From Flavobacteriaceae bacterium (GTDB lineage Bacteria > Bacteroidota > Bacteroidia > Flavobacteriales > Flavobacteriaceae): a stretch of 29,842 nt of DNA. The number at the start of each line of letters is the position of its first letter. The first letter of the stretch is position 1. This document shows, piece by piece, positions 1 through 8,282 of this stretch. The position numbers and the translations under genes were made by a program. The stretch is from the NCBI GenBank assembly GCA_947482805.1, contig CANKLK010000009.1:1-29842 (forward strand), given 5' to 3'. The notes beneath the pieces are model-generated. The model did not search any database, was not told the DNA's origin, and worked only from the letters and a program-made list of their open reading frames with translations.

Positions 1-300
1 ATAACAGTATTGACTTCAAAATCAGAAGGTCTGCCAATAGCTTTAATTGAATACGGGCTTTCGAAAAAACCTGTGGTGTCTACTAAAGTTGGTGAAATAC
101 CTTTAATTATCAAAGACGGAATCAATGGGTTTATTGTTGATGCAAACGATGCCGATTTATTTTATCAAAAAGTAGTAACATTTATAACTGAAAGTGATTT
201 ACGTGCTCAAATGGGTGATTCACTTTATCAAACGGTTATTGAAAATAATTCAGAAGAAGGTGTTATTGCTAACTATTTAAACTGGATTTTAAGTTTATAA
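1..300 (+). CDS. Glycosyltransferase family 4, C-terminal fragment (cut by window edge)
   Basis: The frame is open from the first base to the stop at 298-300, so the gene begins outside the window and about 99 C-terminal residues are visible. They form the nucleotide-sugar-binding half of a GT-B, GT4-type enzyme: an intact E-x7-E motif (EGLPIALIE), then the strand and turn segments KPVVSTKVGEIP and GINGFIVD that are typical of this fold. Enzymes of this family move a sugar from a nucleotide-sugar donor onto a growing lipid-linked glycan at the cytoplasmic face of the membrane. The next gene, an O-antigen ligase/polymerase-like protein, starts 3 nt after the stop, so the two are almost certainly co-transcribed. 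The donor and acceptor cannot be read from this fragment. Confidence 0.9.
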   Translation: MTVLTSKSEGLPIALIEYGLSKKPVVSTKVGEIPLIIKDGINGFIVDANDADLFYQKVVTFITESDLRAQMGDSLYQTVIENNSEEGVIANYLNWILSL

Positions 301-303
301 AGC

Positions 304-1644
304 ATGAAGGAAAAACAATATATTTTATTAGTTCTTTTTAATATTCTGATTGGGATTGTTATATTCTACATGCGACCATTATCAATTGTATATGCTATTT
401 TAATTCCGGTAGTTGGCCTTTATTATGTTATAAAAAACCAAAACAGAAATCACGAAGTCTTATATGCATCTGCCTATATCGTTGGAAGTGAAGTTTTTTT
501 GAGAATGACCGGAGGTAATTTACTATATGAATCCTCTAAATATGGTGTAATGGTGTTCTTAGCTTTGGGAATGTATTATAGTGGATTTTCAAAAAATGCT
601 GTGCCTTATTGGATTTATCTCATATTGTTATTACCAGGGGTAATTATAGCCACAGAAACACTAAATATGCAAACTGATTTAAGAAAGGCAATAGCGTTTA
701 ATATTTCCGGACCAGCATGTCTAGGCATTGCATCACTATATTGTTACAATCGGAAAATTTCACTTTCACAACTTAACGGAATATTATTAGCCGCTGCATT
801 ACCTGTGTTGTCAACTACAATTTATTTAATTTTATACACTCCCGATTTGAAAGAAGTATTAGTAGGAACCGGTTCGAATGCTGCAACATCTGGCGGATTT
901 GGACCTAATCAGGTTGCCACCCTTTTAGGCATGGGAATGTTTGTGTTCTTCTCAAGATTACTTTTAGAATCTAAAACGAAGTTGATGTTTATTATAAATT
1001 TGATAATTCTATTCAATATCACCTATAGGGGGTTGGTTACATTCTCAAGAGGCGGTATGTTGACTGGATTTATTATGATTATAATTTTATTGGCTTATTT
1101 ATTTCTGAAAACAAAAAGTTATGGAAGATTTAATCTTTCTCGTATATTGATATTTATGTCGATAGCTTTTTTTATGACGTGGGGGTATACATCAAATCAA
1201 ACAGGTGGTTTAATTGATAAGCGATATGCAAATAAAGATGCAGCAGGTAGAGTTAAAGAAAGTAATTTGTCAGGAAGAGAAGATATTTGGAATAGTGAAA
1301 TGGATGATTTTCTTGATCATCCCGTTTTTGGTGTTGGTGTTGGAAAAGCATTAGAAATAAGAGAAGAAAAATCAGGTGGAAATATTATTGCTTCTCATAG
1401 TGAGATTTCAAGAACACTAGCTGAGCATGGAATGATGGGAATAATAGCATTATTAATAGTGTTATTTACACCAATTTTTTTATTCCTTAATAATCAACAA
1501 CATGTATATATGTTTTGCTTTATTTTATTTTGGCTATTAACAATTAATCATGCTGCAATGCGAATAGCAGCACCAGCTTTTGTATATTCGCTATCGCTAT
1601 TAAAAGTATATATGGATGAAGAGCCTACTTTACATAGGGAATAA
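304..1644 (+). CDS. O-antigen ligase/polymerase-like membrane protein (Wzy/WaaL superfamily)
   Basis: A 446-residue polytopic membrane protein with about ten hydrophobic segments and a long non-membrane loop at roughly residues 295-375. That loop carries the features of the Wzy_C/O-antigen ligase domain: SGR at 323-325, HPVFGVGVG around 339-347, and SHSE followed by LAEHG at 364-375. An Arg in FSRGG (about 249) is another conserved feature of the family. Members either polymerise lipid-linked repeat units or ligate finished glycan to a lipid or protein acceptor in the periplasm, and sequence alone does not separate the two. The context (glycosyltransferases on both sides, a priming sugar transferase downstream) fits the polymerase of an exopolysaccharide or O-antigen locus. 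Its 3' end overlaps the next gene by 29 nt, which suggests translational coupling. Confidence 0.85.
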   Translation: MKEKQYILLVLFNILIGIVIFYMRPLSIVYAILIPVVGLYYVIKNQNRNHEVLYASAYIVGSEVFLRMTGGNLLYESSKYGVMVFLALGMYYSGFSKNAVPYWIYLILLLPGVIIATETLNMQTDLRKAIAFNISGPACLGIASLYCYNRKISLSQLNGILLAAALPVLSTTIYLILYTPDLKEVLVGTGSNAATSGGFGPNQVATLLGMGMFVFFSRLLLESKTKLMFIINLIILFNITYRGLVTFSRGGMLTGFIMIIILLAYLFLKTKSYGRFNLSRILIFMSIAFFMTWGYTSNQTGGLIDKRYANKDAAGRVKESNLSGREDIWNSEMDDFLDHPVFGVGVGKALEIREEKSGGNIIASHSEISRTLAEHGMMGIIALLIVLFTPIFLFLNNQQHVYMFCFILFWLLTINHAAMRIAAPAFVYSLSLLKVYMDEEPTLHRE

Positions 1645-2626
1645 ATTATCCGATCATGGCTATACTTCTACTTCTATTGAAACATTAGGAACGTTTCTGG
1701 AAGGTGAAGGTTTTCATGTTTACTATGCTTCGTCCAAAAAAAATAAAGTTTGGCGAATGTTTGAGATGATAATTAAGACATTCAAATATGCTAAAAAAGT
1801 TGATTATGTTTTAATTGATACCTACAGCACAAAGAATTTTTGGTATGCTTTTATTATTTCGCAACTATGTAGAATTCTCAAATTAAAATACATACCAAAG
1901 CTTCACGGCGGTAATTTGCCAAGTAGAATTGTACGAAGTAAATTTTTTTCAAATTTAATTTTTAAAAATGCTTATATAAATATTGCACCATCTTATTATT
2001 TATTTGAAGCTTTTAAAAATGAAGGATACTCCAATTTGAGGTATATCCCAAATACTATTGAAATTAAAATGTATACTTCTTTTCCAATTGAATTCACAAC
2101 ACCCAAAATACTCTGGGTAAGATCGTTTTCCAAAATTTATAATCCATTAATGGCCGTGAAAGTGTTCATTAAAATAAAGGCTAATTTTCCCGAAGCCAAA
2201 ATTTGTATGGTGGGTCCTAAAAAAGATGATAGTTATACAAAGACTTTACAATTTGCTAAAAAAAATAATGTTGAAGTTATTTTTACTGGTAAATTATCAA
2301 AACAAGAATGGATTGAGTTATCAAAAGATTATAATGTATTTATAAATACGACTCATTTTGATAATACACCCATAAGTGTAATTGAAGCAATGGCATTGGG
2401 CTTGCCGGTAGTGTCAACAAATGTAGGGGGAATTCCTTATCTGTTAGAGCACAATGTAAATGCACTTTTAGTGGATGATGATGATGTTGATGGAATGACA
2501 AATCAAATTATACACCTTTTCACAGAACCAAATCTGGCCCTTAATTTATCAAAAAAAGGAAAAAAATCAGTTGAAAGCTTTGATTGGGAAATAGTTAAAA
2601 AGCAATGGATTGAATTACTTGAATAA
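1616..2626 (+). CDS. Glycosyltransferase family 4 protein
   Basis: A complete 336-residue GT-B glycosyltransferase. The N-terminal half starts MKSLLYIGNKLSDHGYTSTS and has the Rossmann-like acceptor domain. The C-terminal half from about residue 160 begins with the strand KILWVRSF and contains GLPVVSTNVGGIP. The usual E-x7-E motif reads D249-x7-E257, a conservative change of the first acidic residue. There is no signal peptide or clear transmembrane helix, so it is expected to act at the cytoplasmic membrane face on a lipid-linked sugar. The ATG lies inside the preceding gene, in another frame (29-nt overlap). I see no better start downstream, because the N-terminal strand begins directly at this Met. 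Sugar specificity is unknown. Confidence 0.88.
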   Translation: MKSLLYIGNKLSDHGYTSTSIETLGTFLEGEGFHVYYASSKKNKVWRMFEMIIKTFKYAKKVDYVLIDTYSTKNFWYAFIISQLCRILKLKYIPKLHGGNLPSRIVRSKFFSNLIFKNAYINIAPSYYLFEAFKNEGYSNLRYIPNTIEIKMYTSFPIEFTTPKILWVRSFSKIYNPLMAVKVFIKIKANFPEAKICMVGPKKDDSYTKTLQFAKKNNVEVIFTGKLSKQEWIELSKDYNVFINTTHFDNTPISVIEAMALGLPVVSTNVGGIPYLLEHNVNALLVDDDDVDGMTNQIIHLFTEPNLALNLSKKGKKSVESFDWEIVKKQWIELLE

Positions 2627-2673
2627 ATGGTAATTTTAGTAACTTACGATTTTAAAATTCTTTTACTAATAAA

Positions 2674-4068
2674 ATGAAGAAATTCAAGGATATACATTTT
2701 GAAGTTTCGGAAAGAAAAATTCTTTTACGGATTTTTGATGTTATTTCTGTGCTACTTTCTTTGTATTTAGTGGGTGTTGTATTTAAATTCAATTATTTCA
2801 ATATTTCAGAAACCAATTTTTATTGGACAATTGTTTTAGGAGTTTACCTAAATTTTATTGGTTATGTTTTTGAAATGTATAATCTGCAAGTTGCCAGCAA
2901 TCAATTTCAAGTTATAAAGAGTATAATCCTAACTTCCTCAATAACGGTTTTGTTCTATTTATTAACGCCTTTTTATACACCGGTTCTTCCTAATAATCGC
3001 CTTCAAATATTCATTTTTTTTATTGCTATTTTTATAGCATTGTTTATATGGAGAATGATTTATGTTCGGTTTTTTGCCTCCAATAGATTTTCAAAAAAAG
3101 TTATCCTTATTTGTGATAAGGAACAACTCAAAGAACTGATTCATGCGCTTGAAAGTGCAGATCCTCATTATCTTATTTTGGGGTTTGTAAATTCGGATAG
3201 TGCAGATACTAAAACTAATGACGATATTAAAATAAAGAATATTGACATTAATAACCTCGAGGTATTTGCTAAGAAAAATTCCATATCCGAAGTTGTTGTT
3301 GCATCTCAAAAAACAGATGGAATAACAGTCAATCTTTATAACCAATTGATTCATTTATTAGAAAACGGTTATATCGTCAGTGAATATACACAGGTTTATG
3401 AAAATATTACCCAACGAATTCCGGTACAATATGTTTCTAGAGATTTCTACCGTTATTTTCCATTTAGCAGAAGCAACCAAAATCATTTTTATTCAAGTAT
3501 TGTACGTTTTTTTGAGATTGTATTTTCGCTAATAGGTTTACTAATTGGAGTAATTATTTTGCCAATAATTTTGATTGGAAATCTATTCGGAAATAGGGGG
3601 AAACTATTTTATACTCAGGAAAGAGTAGGCAAGAATGGTAAAATTTTCAATATTGTGAAATATAGGACAATGGTTAAAAATGCCGAGCTAGAAGGTGCTG
3701 TTTTTGCCACAATAAATGATAGTCGTGTAACACCATTTGGAAAAATAATGAGAAAGTCAAGAATGGACGAAATACCACAGTTTATAAATATTCTTAAAGG
3801 CGAAATGGCCGTAATTGGACCAAGACCAGAGCGCCCTGTTTTTGTAAACGAAATTGCCGAGTTAATGCCTTTTTATGAAACTCGTCATGTTATAAAACCT
3901 GGATTAACAGGTTGGGCACAAGTAAATTATTCATATGGTGCAACTATTGACGATAGTTTAATAAAACTTCAATATGATTTATACTATATTAAGCACCGAA
4001 GCATTTTTCTTGACGTTAATATCATTTTTAAAACACTAAGTACTGTTTTACTTTATCGAGGTCAATAG
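2674..4068 (+). CDS. Exopolysaccharide polyprenyl glycosylphosphotransferase (WbaP/WcaJ-like priming enzyme)
   Basis: This 464-residue protein has the full three-part architecture of polyisoprenyl-phosphate hexose-1-phosphate transferases. Four N-terminal hydrophobic helices lie at about 19-40, 49-66, 82-100 and 111-134. A soluble CoA-binding-like middle domain (about 142-250) follows. A membrane-dipping helix (about 279-305) leads into the catalytic Bac_transf domain up to the C terminus. Catalytic hallmarks are KYRTM (329-333), the acidic pair D365-E366 in SRMDEIPQ, and the IGPRPERP loop at 381-388. The family moves a sugar-1-phosphate onto undecaprenyl phosphate, the first committed step of repeat-unit assembly, so this is the probable initiator for the locus. 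The gene begins 47 nt after the glycosyltransferase. Its last 21 nt overlap the convergent DUF4105 gene. Confidence 0.92.
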   Translation: MKKFKDIHFEVSERKILLRIFDVISVLLSLYLVGVVFKFNYFNISETNFYWTIVLGVYLNFIGYVFEMYNLQVASNQFQVIKSIILTSSITVLFYLLTPFYTPVLPNNRLQIFIFFIAIFIALFIWRMIYVRFFASNRFSKKVILICDKEQLKELIHALESADPHYLILGFVNSDSADTKTNDDIKIKNIDINNLEVFAKKNSISEVVVASQKTDGITVNLYNQLIHLLENGYIVSEYTQVYENITQRIPVQYVSRDFYRYFPFSRSNQNHFYSSIVRFFEIVFSLIGLLIGVIILPIILIGNLFGNRGKLFYTQERVGKNGKIFNIVKYRTMVKNAELEGAVFATINDSRVTPFGKIMRKSRMDEIPQFINILKGEMAVIGPRPERPVFVNEIAELMPFYETRHVIKPGLTGWAQVNYSYGATIDDSLIKLQYDLYYIKHRSIFLDVNIIFKTLSTVLLYRGQ

Positions 4069-5166
4069 TTTTAAAGGGTTTCTCCCATTTAATTTAATTA
4101 AAATGTACAGATTGGCAATAATAAACGGAAGCATAATCATTAGGTGTGGTTTTGTAACTATAACTATGCTGTAAATCAAAAGCAAAACCAATAGAGTAAT
4201 GTTTAGCTTTTTCAAAAAATTTTCCTTTACAAACGGAATCAAAAGAAATAACGGATTAAAGAGCAACGCATTATAATTCCAAAGCAATTCTTCATGCTGA
4301 GAATATAAACCGACTAGGCATAGAAAAAGACCCAAAATTCCACATACAAAAAGATAACCTTTAAATAGAATTCGTTTGTTGATAATTATTAAAATCAAAA
4401 GCACTACACAGATTAAGTAAATGCTATTGAAAAACGAAAATTCCGGTTTAACTTTTACACCCTGCACTACAATTTCCTTCTTTGAAACCAATGTTTTTCC
4501 GTTAATAGTTGCTTTATCCAAACTATGCAACAATTCTACAGGAAGAAATAATTTTTCGGCATTTTGGTCCGTTTTGGCACCAAAAACAATATTGATTCCC
4601 AATTTGTACCAAAAATAATTCTCGAAATAAGGATATAAAAGTGATCGGTAAGTAATTGTTTTATCATCTACCTTTTGAATTTTTTCAGTGTCAAACAAAC
4701 CATTTATTTTATTGACAACCATTGAGGTACAGTTTCTGTCAATAAACTTATAGGTATAGCTTTTTTCGTCTGATAGTAACGATTTATTTAGTGCATTAAA
4801 CAACTCTTGTTTTTTTGCTAACGGTAAATTCAATGTTTGTTCAATAACTTCTCTTCGATCCAATTTGTATTCAAAAACAAAATCATCATAAGAAGTTACA
4901 TTCATAAAATATTGCAAATCGCCTTTAACAAATTTGAAATAGAAATTTTCTGTCCTGAAATCAAAGTAACCATAATTATATACAACATCAAGTGCATTAT
5001 TTGTGTCTTTTATTCTAAGCGCTGTATGTCCAAAAGTAGAATATAATTCTTCGCCTCGGTCACAAGTAAAAATACTGACCTGAGTTTCTGGAGAAAGTGG
5101 CGGACTTTGCGCAAACGCAATGAAACTGAATAGGAGTATAGCGCAAGAAAGAATTTTTTTGAACAT
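4048..5166 (-). CDS. DUF4105 protein: exported papain-like domain with C-terminal membrane segments
   Basis: A 372-residue protein with a Sec signal peptide (MFKKILSCAILLFSFIAFAQ). A periplasmic domain follows (about 25-230), then four or five hydrophobic helices in the last 130 residues. The periplasmic part matches the DUF4105 pattern: TCDRGEELYSTFGHTALRI (His47), YNYGYFDF, and DRNCTS (Cys146). The conserved His and Cys resemble the pair of papain-like/NlpC-P60-type folds, but enzymatic activity is inferred, not shown. The start is an ATG at 5164-5166 and fits the signal peptide exactly. It lies 5 nt after the PorV-like gene and shares its strand, so the pair is probably one transcript. The 3' end overlaps the convergent sugar transferase gene. 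Substrate and role are unknown. Confidence 0.85.
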   Translation of the reverse strand: MFKKILSCAILLFSFIAFAQSPPLSPETQVSIFTCDRGEELYSTFGHTALRIKDTNNALDVVYNYGYFDFRTENFYFKFVKGDLQYFMNVTSYDDFVFEYKLDRREVIEQTLNLPLAKKQELFNALNKSLLSDEKSYTYKFIDRNCTSMVVNKINGLFDTEKIQKVDDKTITYRSLLYPYFENYFWYKLGINIVFGAKTDQNAEKLFLPVELLHSLDKATINGKTLVSKKEIVVQGVKVKPEFSFFNSIYLICVVLLILIIINKRILFKGYLFVCGILGLFLCLVGLYSQHEELLWNYNALLFNPLFLLIPFVKENFLKKLNITLLVLLLIYSIVIVTKPHLMIMLPFIIANLYILIKLNGRNPLKLLTSIK

Positions 5167-5171
5167 AATTT

Positions 5172-6269
5172 TTATCTAAAAATACTTAAGTCAACTTTAA
5201 CCGAAAAGATATTAGAGTATAAAGCAGCACTTTGGTCGCCCAAATCGGTCAAAGCATAATCTACCTGAATGCCTTTGTATTTAAACCCCAGACCAATATT
5301 AGGCTGGAAGTTGACTTTTCTACTTCCATCAATTTGCTCTACATTTTGAAAATTTCCAACACCGGCCCGAAGAAAGACCAAATCGGTATAGCCAAATTCA
5401 AAGCCTAAAGCAGGGTCAATACTCATCGCATCAGAGGCGAACACATCGTTGGTTTTAGTAAACTGCATATTCAAATTAACTGCCGTTAGTAAAGTGTAGT
5501 CAGAGTGAAAATCAAATTTTTTAGAAATGCCCAGTTGTGCTTTTGGAAAAGTTATCTCAGTACTTTCAGGTGGCTCCTGATTTTGTCCAGTTACGGCATC
5601 TTTTATTTCATTGTATTTATCCTCATCAATTGCCCAAATGTTGTAAGTCGTTGTAATATCGCGAAGCATTACCCCGTAATGCCAATCATTACTTTCATAT
5701 TGCAATCCGAAATCAAAACCAAAACCCCACGAACTTGCAAATTCGCCAATAACTCTGCGGATAATTTTAGCATTTACACCATATTGTAAACCTTCAATAA
5801 ATGTAGGGCGTCGGGCATAGGAAAATGTTAAACCATAATCGGCGGTTGAGAAAAGACTTATTCGATTGTAGTCTATATTTCCTTCGTTGTCAATAAGTTG
5901 TGTCGTATTTAAAATATCATCTACTCCGAAACGAATTAAAGAAATTCCCCAAGCGCTTCGGTCATCTATCTTTTTGGCGTAAGCCGCATAATCATATTGG
6001 GCAATATTGGCAAAATAGCTTGCATGCATTAGTGAAGCCTGACTGTCTTCAATTTTCAATAAACCTGCCGGATTCCAGTAGCCTGAATTTACATCACCTG
6101 TGAAAGCTGTTACTGCATTAGACATACCCAAAGCAGCCGCATCAACCCCAATATTCATAAACTCATTGGAATATTTCCTAACGGTTTGTGCGTGAGTTAT
6201 TAGGCAAACAAAAAGTAGTAGAATAACAATCTTTTTTTTCAAGGGAATTTTTCTTTTTACAAATATCAA
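5172..6269 (-). CDS. PorV/PorQ-family outer-membrane beta-barrel protein (PorV2-like)
   Basis: A protein of about 365 residues with a signal peptide ending ITHAQ. The mature N terminus is typical of the PorV/PorQ family (FadL/UPF0164-like barrels): NIGVDAAALGMSNAVTAFTG, then the SGYWNPAGL turn. Alternating hydrophobic and aromatic strands follow to the end (VDLSIFR). Relatives include PorV, the shuttle protein that carries type IX secretion cargo at the outer membrane. This copy is closer in feel to the 'PorV2' side branch, but that is a judgement from memory of the family. No ATG precedes the signal peptide. The frame can begin at TTG 6267-6269 or at an in-frame TTG at 6240-6242, which gives a compact MKKK-type signal peptide. 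The second may be the true start. The DUF4105 gene follows after 5 nt. Confidence 0.82.
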   Translation of the reverse strand: MIFVKRKIPLKKKIVILLLFVCLITHAQTVRKYSNEFMNIGVDAAALGMSNAVTAFTGDVNSGYWNPAGLLKIEDSQASLMHASYFANIAQYDYAAYAKKIDDRSAWGISLIRFGVDDILNTTQLIDNEGNIDYNRISLFSTADYGLTFSYARRPTFIEGLQYGVNAKIIRRVIGEFASSWGFGFDFGLQYESNDWHYGVMLRDITTTYNIWAIDEDKYNEIKDAVTGQNQEPPESTEITFPKAQLGISKKFDFHSDYTLLTAVNLNMQFTKTNDVFASDAMSIDPALGFEFGYTDLVFLRAGVGNFQNVEQIDGSRKVNFQPNIGLGFKYKGIQVDYALTDLGDQSAALYSNIFSVKVDLSIFR

Positions 6270-6353
6270 ATAAAAAACTCTAATACAAAACGTAGAATGG
6301 ATTAACTTATTGTGTTAAATTTGTAATTCTATAAAAATACTAAACGATTAAAG

Positions 6354-7067
6354 ATGAATATCAAAGCGCACATTCCCAACTTATTCACGATGTTAAATCT
6401 ATTTTGTGGTTGCGTGGCTTTGGTAATGGCAATTGATTTAAAGTTTGATATAGCATTTTATTTTGTTTGCCTTGGTATCTTCTTTGACTTTTTTGATGGT
6501 TTCTTTGCCCGAAAATTTGGAGTAGCCGGGCCGCTTGGAGTTCAATTAGATTCCCTTGCAGATATGGTAACTAGCGGAGTTGTTCCGGGATTTGTAATGT
6601 GGTGTTTATTCTCGAATAAAAACTATTCTACATTTAATTACTTACCTTATGTAGGTTTTATTATAACACTCGGTGCATGTTATCGACTGGCTAAATTTAA
6701 TATTGATGAAAGACAATCCGATTCTTTTATTGGATTACCCACTCCGGCAAATGCTTTATTTATAACTAGTTTGCCATTAATAATTGTTAATTTTTCTAAT
6801 ACTATTGTGGTAGAATATTTAAGTAATAATTGGGTATTATTGACAATAACTTTCCTTAGTACTTATATCATGAACGCTGAAATTCCATTATTTTCACTAA
6901 AGATTAAGGATTTTAGTTTTGCTAAATACAAACTGCAGATTTTCTTTTTGACAATTTCGGTTTTGCTGTTGATTTTCCTACAGATACTGGCGGTTCCGTT
7001 GATAATTATAATTTATGTTTTACTGTCGGTTATCAATAATATGGTCAATAAAAAAGCTCCTGTTTAG
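6354..7067 (+). CDS. pssA: CDP-diacylglycerol-serine O-phosphatidyltransferase
   Basis: A 237-residue integral membrane enzyme that exchanges CMP for serine on CDP-diacylglycerol to give phosphatidylserine, the precursor of phosphatidylethanolamine. The CDP-alcohol phosphotransferase signature is complete: D48-G49-x2-A52-R53-x8-G62-x3-D66-x3-D70, whose aspartates bind the metal. About six to eight hydrophobic helices cover the rest. The N terminus (MNIKAHIPNLFTMLNLFCGC) is the form seen in the short Bacteroidota/Bacillus-type PssA. The ATG at 6354 is the only sensible start. A TAAATTTG hexamer-like -7 element lies at 6316-6323, although I see no -33 element at the right distance. The partner decarboxylase psd and the precursor enzyme cdsA lie about 12 kb away in this window. 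The last codons are duplicated downstream (see the repeat entries). Confidence 0.93.
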   Translation: MNIKAHIPNLFTMLNLFCGCVALVMAIDLKFDIAFYFVCLGIFFDFFDGFFARKFGVAGPLGVQLDSLADMVTSGVVPGFVMWCLFSNKNYSTFNYLPYVGFIITLGACYRLAKFNIDERQSDSFIGLPTPANALFITSLPLIIVNFSNTIVVEYLSNNWVLLTITFLSTYIMNAEIPLFSLKIKDFSFAKYKLQIFFLTISVLLLIFLQILAVPLIIIIYVLLSVINNMVNKKAPV

Positions 7068-7150
7068 TTTTTATTATAGCCACAGATTAATACAGATTTT
7101 TACGGATATTAATAGGTGTAAATCTTTAGAAATCCGTTAAATCCGTGGTT
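7036..7150 (+). repeat. Direct repeat copy A: end of pssA plus palindromic intergenic sequence
   Basis: The last ten codons of pssA and the following palindromic stretch recur 210 nt downstream (copy B, 7246-7350). Over the first 65 nt the two copies differ at only about three positions. The downstream half contains overlapping complementary arms: CCACAGATT near 7080 pairs, with one mismatch, with AATCCGTGG near 7140. The 210-nt spacing makes this a tandem duplication with a truncated second unit. Confidence 0.85.
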
Positions 7151-7159
7151 GATTTTCTT

Positions 7160-7245
7160 CCTGACTTGTTCGTTTTAGTGCAGTTGAATTATTGCTGATT
7201 TTCAAAAACATAATTTTTAAATTTTATTTGGGCGGACAAGTCAGG
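7160..7245. repeat. 86-nt segment bounded by 13-bp inverted repeats
   Basis: The left end CCTGACTTGTTCG (7160-7172) is complementary to the right end CGGACAAGTCAGG (7233-7245) with one mismatch. The interior is AT-rich and encodes nothing. The right end abuts exactly the first base of repeat copy B. It could be a non-autonomous mobile remnant or an RNA hairpin; no target-site duplication is evident. Confidence 0.6.
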
Positions 7246-7350
7246 ATAATTTGGTCAATAAAAAAGCTTCTGTTTAGTTTTTATTATAGCCACAGATTAA
7301 CACAGATTTTACGGATTTTAATCGGTGCAAATCTGTAAAAATCCGTGACA
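7246..7350 (+). repeat. Direct repeat copy B: duplicated pssA tail without its gene
   Basis: This is the second copy of 7036-7150. It carries eight in-frame pssA codons and the stop codon (TAG at 7275-7277), but no gene lies in front of them. The palindromic part can pair ACAGATTT (about 7301) with AAATCTGT (about 7329), or alternatively ACGGATTTT with AAAATCCGT, so two hairpins compete. The remainder of the gap up to 7394 is AT-rich and shows nothing else. Confidence 0.8.
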
Positions 7351-7394
7351 TCTGTTTTTAATTTTTATTTTTGAGATTAGTAGGGGTGTAAATA

Positions 7395-8138
7395 TTATTT
7401 AAAATCTAATTTCTTTTTACGCAATTCAAAATTTTGCCCAAGGTATACTTTTCTAACCATTTCGTCTGCAGCTAATTCTTCAGGTACACCGGCTTTTAGA
7501 ATACCACCTTCAAACATTAAATAGGTTTTGTCAGTAATAGCTAAAGTTTCCTGAACGTTGTGATCGGTAATTAGTATTCCGATATTTTTGTTTTTTAGTT
7601 GGGCTACAATACGTTGAATATCTTCAACAGCAACTGGGTCAACACCTGCAAACGGTTCGTCAAGTAGAATAAATTTTGGGTCAGTTGCCAATGCACGAGC
7701 GATTTCAGTTCTACGACGTTCGCCTCCTGAAAGCAAATCACCACGATTGGTTCTGATATGCTCCAAGCTAAATTCAGCAATTAGACTTTCCATTTTGGCA
7801 ATTTGGGCTTCTTTGGATAGTTTTGTCAATTGGAGTACACTCAAGATATTATCTTCAATACTCAATTTTCTAAATACAGAAGCTTCTTGAGCCAAATAAC
7901 CAATGCCATATTGAGCACGTTTGTACATAGGAAATTCTGTAATATCCATATCATCCAAATAGATATTGCCTGAATTTGGTTTCACCAATCCAACAATCAT
8001 ATAAAAGGAAGTTGTTTTTCCGGCGCCATTTGGACCCAGAAGGCCCACGATTTCACCCTGATTTACTTCCACGGAAATGCCTTTAACTACACTTCTGCCT
8101 TTATAGGTTTTGACTAAATTTTCGGCTCTTAGTTTCAT
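7395..8138 (-). CDS. lptB: LPS export ABC transporter ATP-binding protein LptB
   Basis: A 247-residue ABC ATPase that powers extraction of lipopolysaccharide from the inner membrane through LptFG. Visible motifs are Walker A GPNGAGKTT (35-43), the Q-loop region IGYLAQEASVFRKL (residues 74-87), the ABC signature LSGGERRR, Walker B with FILLDEPFAGVDP, and the H-loop ITDHNVQET. The FRKLS segment after the Q-loop and the FAGVDPVAVEDIQ segment are characteristic of LptB rather than of other importer ATPases. Length is close to E. coli LptB (241). The ATG is at 8136-8138. The gene is last in a same-strand run with kdsD, tatC and an AhpD-like gene, 148 nt after the latter. KdsD supplies a Kdo precursor, so the two share the LPS theme. 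LptF, LptG and LptC are not in the window. Confidence 0.95.
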   Translation of the reverse strand: MKLRAENLVKTYKGRSVVKGISVEVNQGEIVGLLGPNGAGKTTSFYMIVGLVKPNSGNIYLDDMDITEFPMYKRAQYGIGYLAQEASVFRKLSIEDNILSVLQLTKLSKEAQIAKMESLIAEFSLEHIRTNRGDLLSGGERRRTEIARALATDPKFILLDEPFAGVDPVAVEDIQRIVAQLKNKNIGILITDHNVQETLAITDKTYLMFEGGILKAGVPEELAADEMVRKVYLGQNFELRKKKLDFK

Positions 8139-8174
8139 TAATTTGAAGATTTGATAATTTGGATATTTGAAAAT
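8139..8174 (-). repeat. TTTTCAAAT-type simple repeat upstream of lptB
   Basis: On the minus strand this reads as a run of diverged TTTTCAAAT/ATCAAATCTTCAAAT units ending one base before the lptB ATG. A second run in inverted orientation lies at 8283-8304 and a third at 13071-13107. The shared core CAAATCTTC occurs at 8145-8153 (-) and 8296-8304 (+). Confidence 0.6.
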
Positions 8175-8282
8175 GCCAAATCAGATTTTTGATATAAATT
8201 TATATTTTGGAAAATTAAGAAAAAATAGACGATTGTCAATTGCTGTTAACAAATCGTTCGGAAGATGATTTAAAATTGCTTG

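Noticed and set aside
1612..1650. Frameshift joining the ligase/polymerase and the glycosyltransferase
   Set aside because: Both proteins are complete, with a normal stop and a normal start; the 29-nt overlap is ordinary operon packing.
7036..7350. Possible CRISPR array
   Set aside because: There are only two copies, they are long and unequal, and they include coding sequence; there is no regular spacer pattern and no cas gene.
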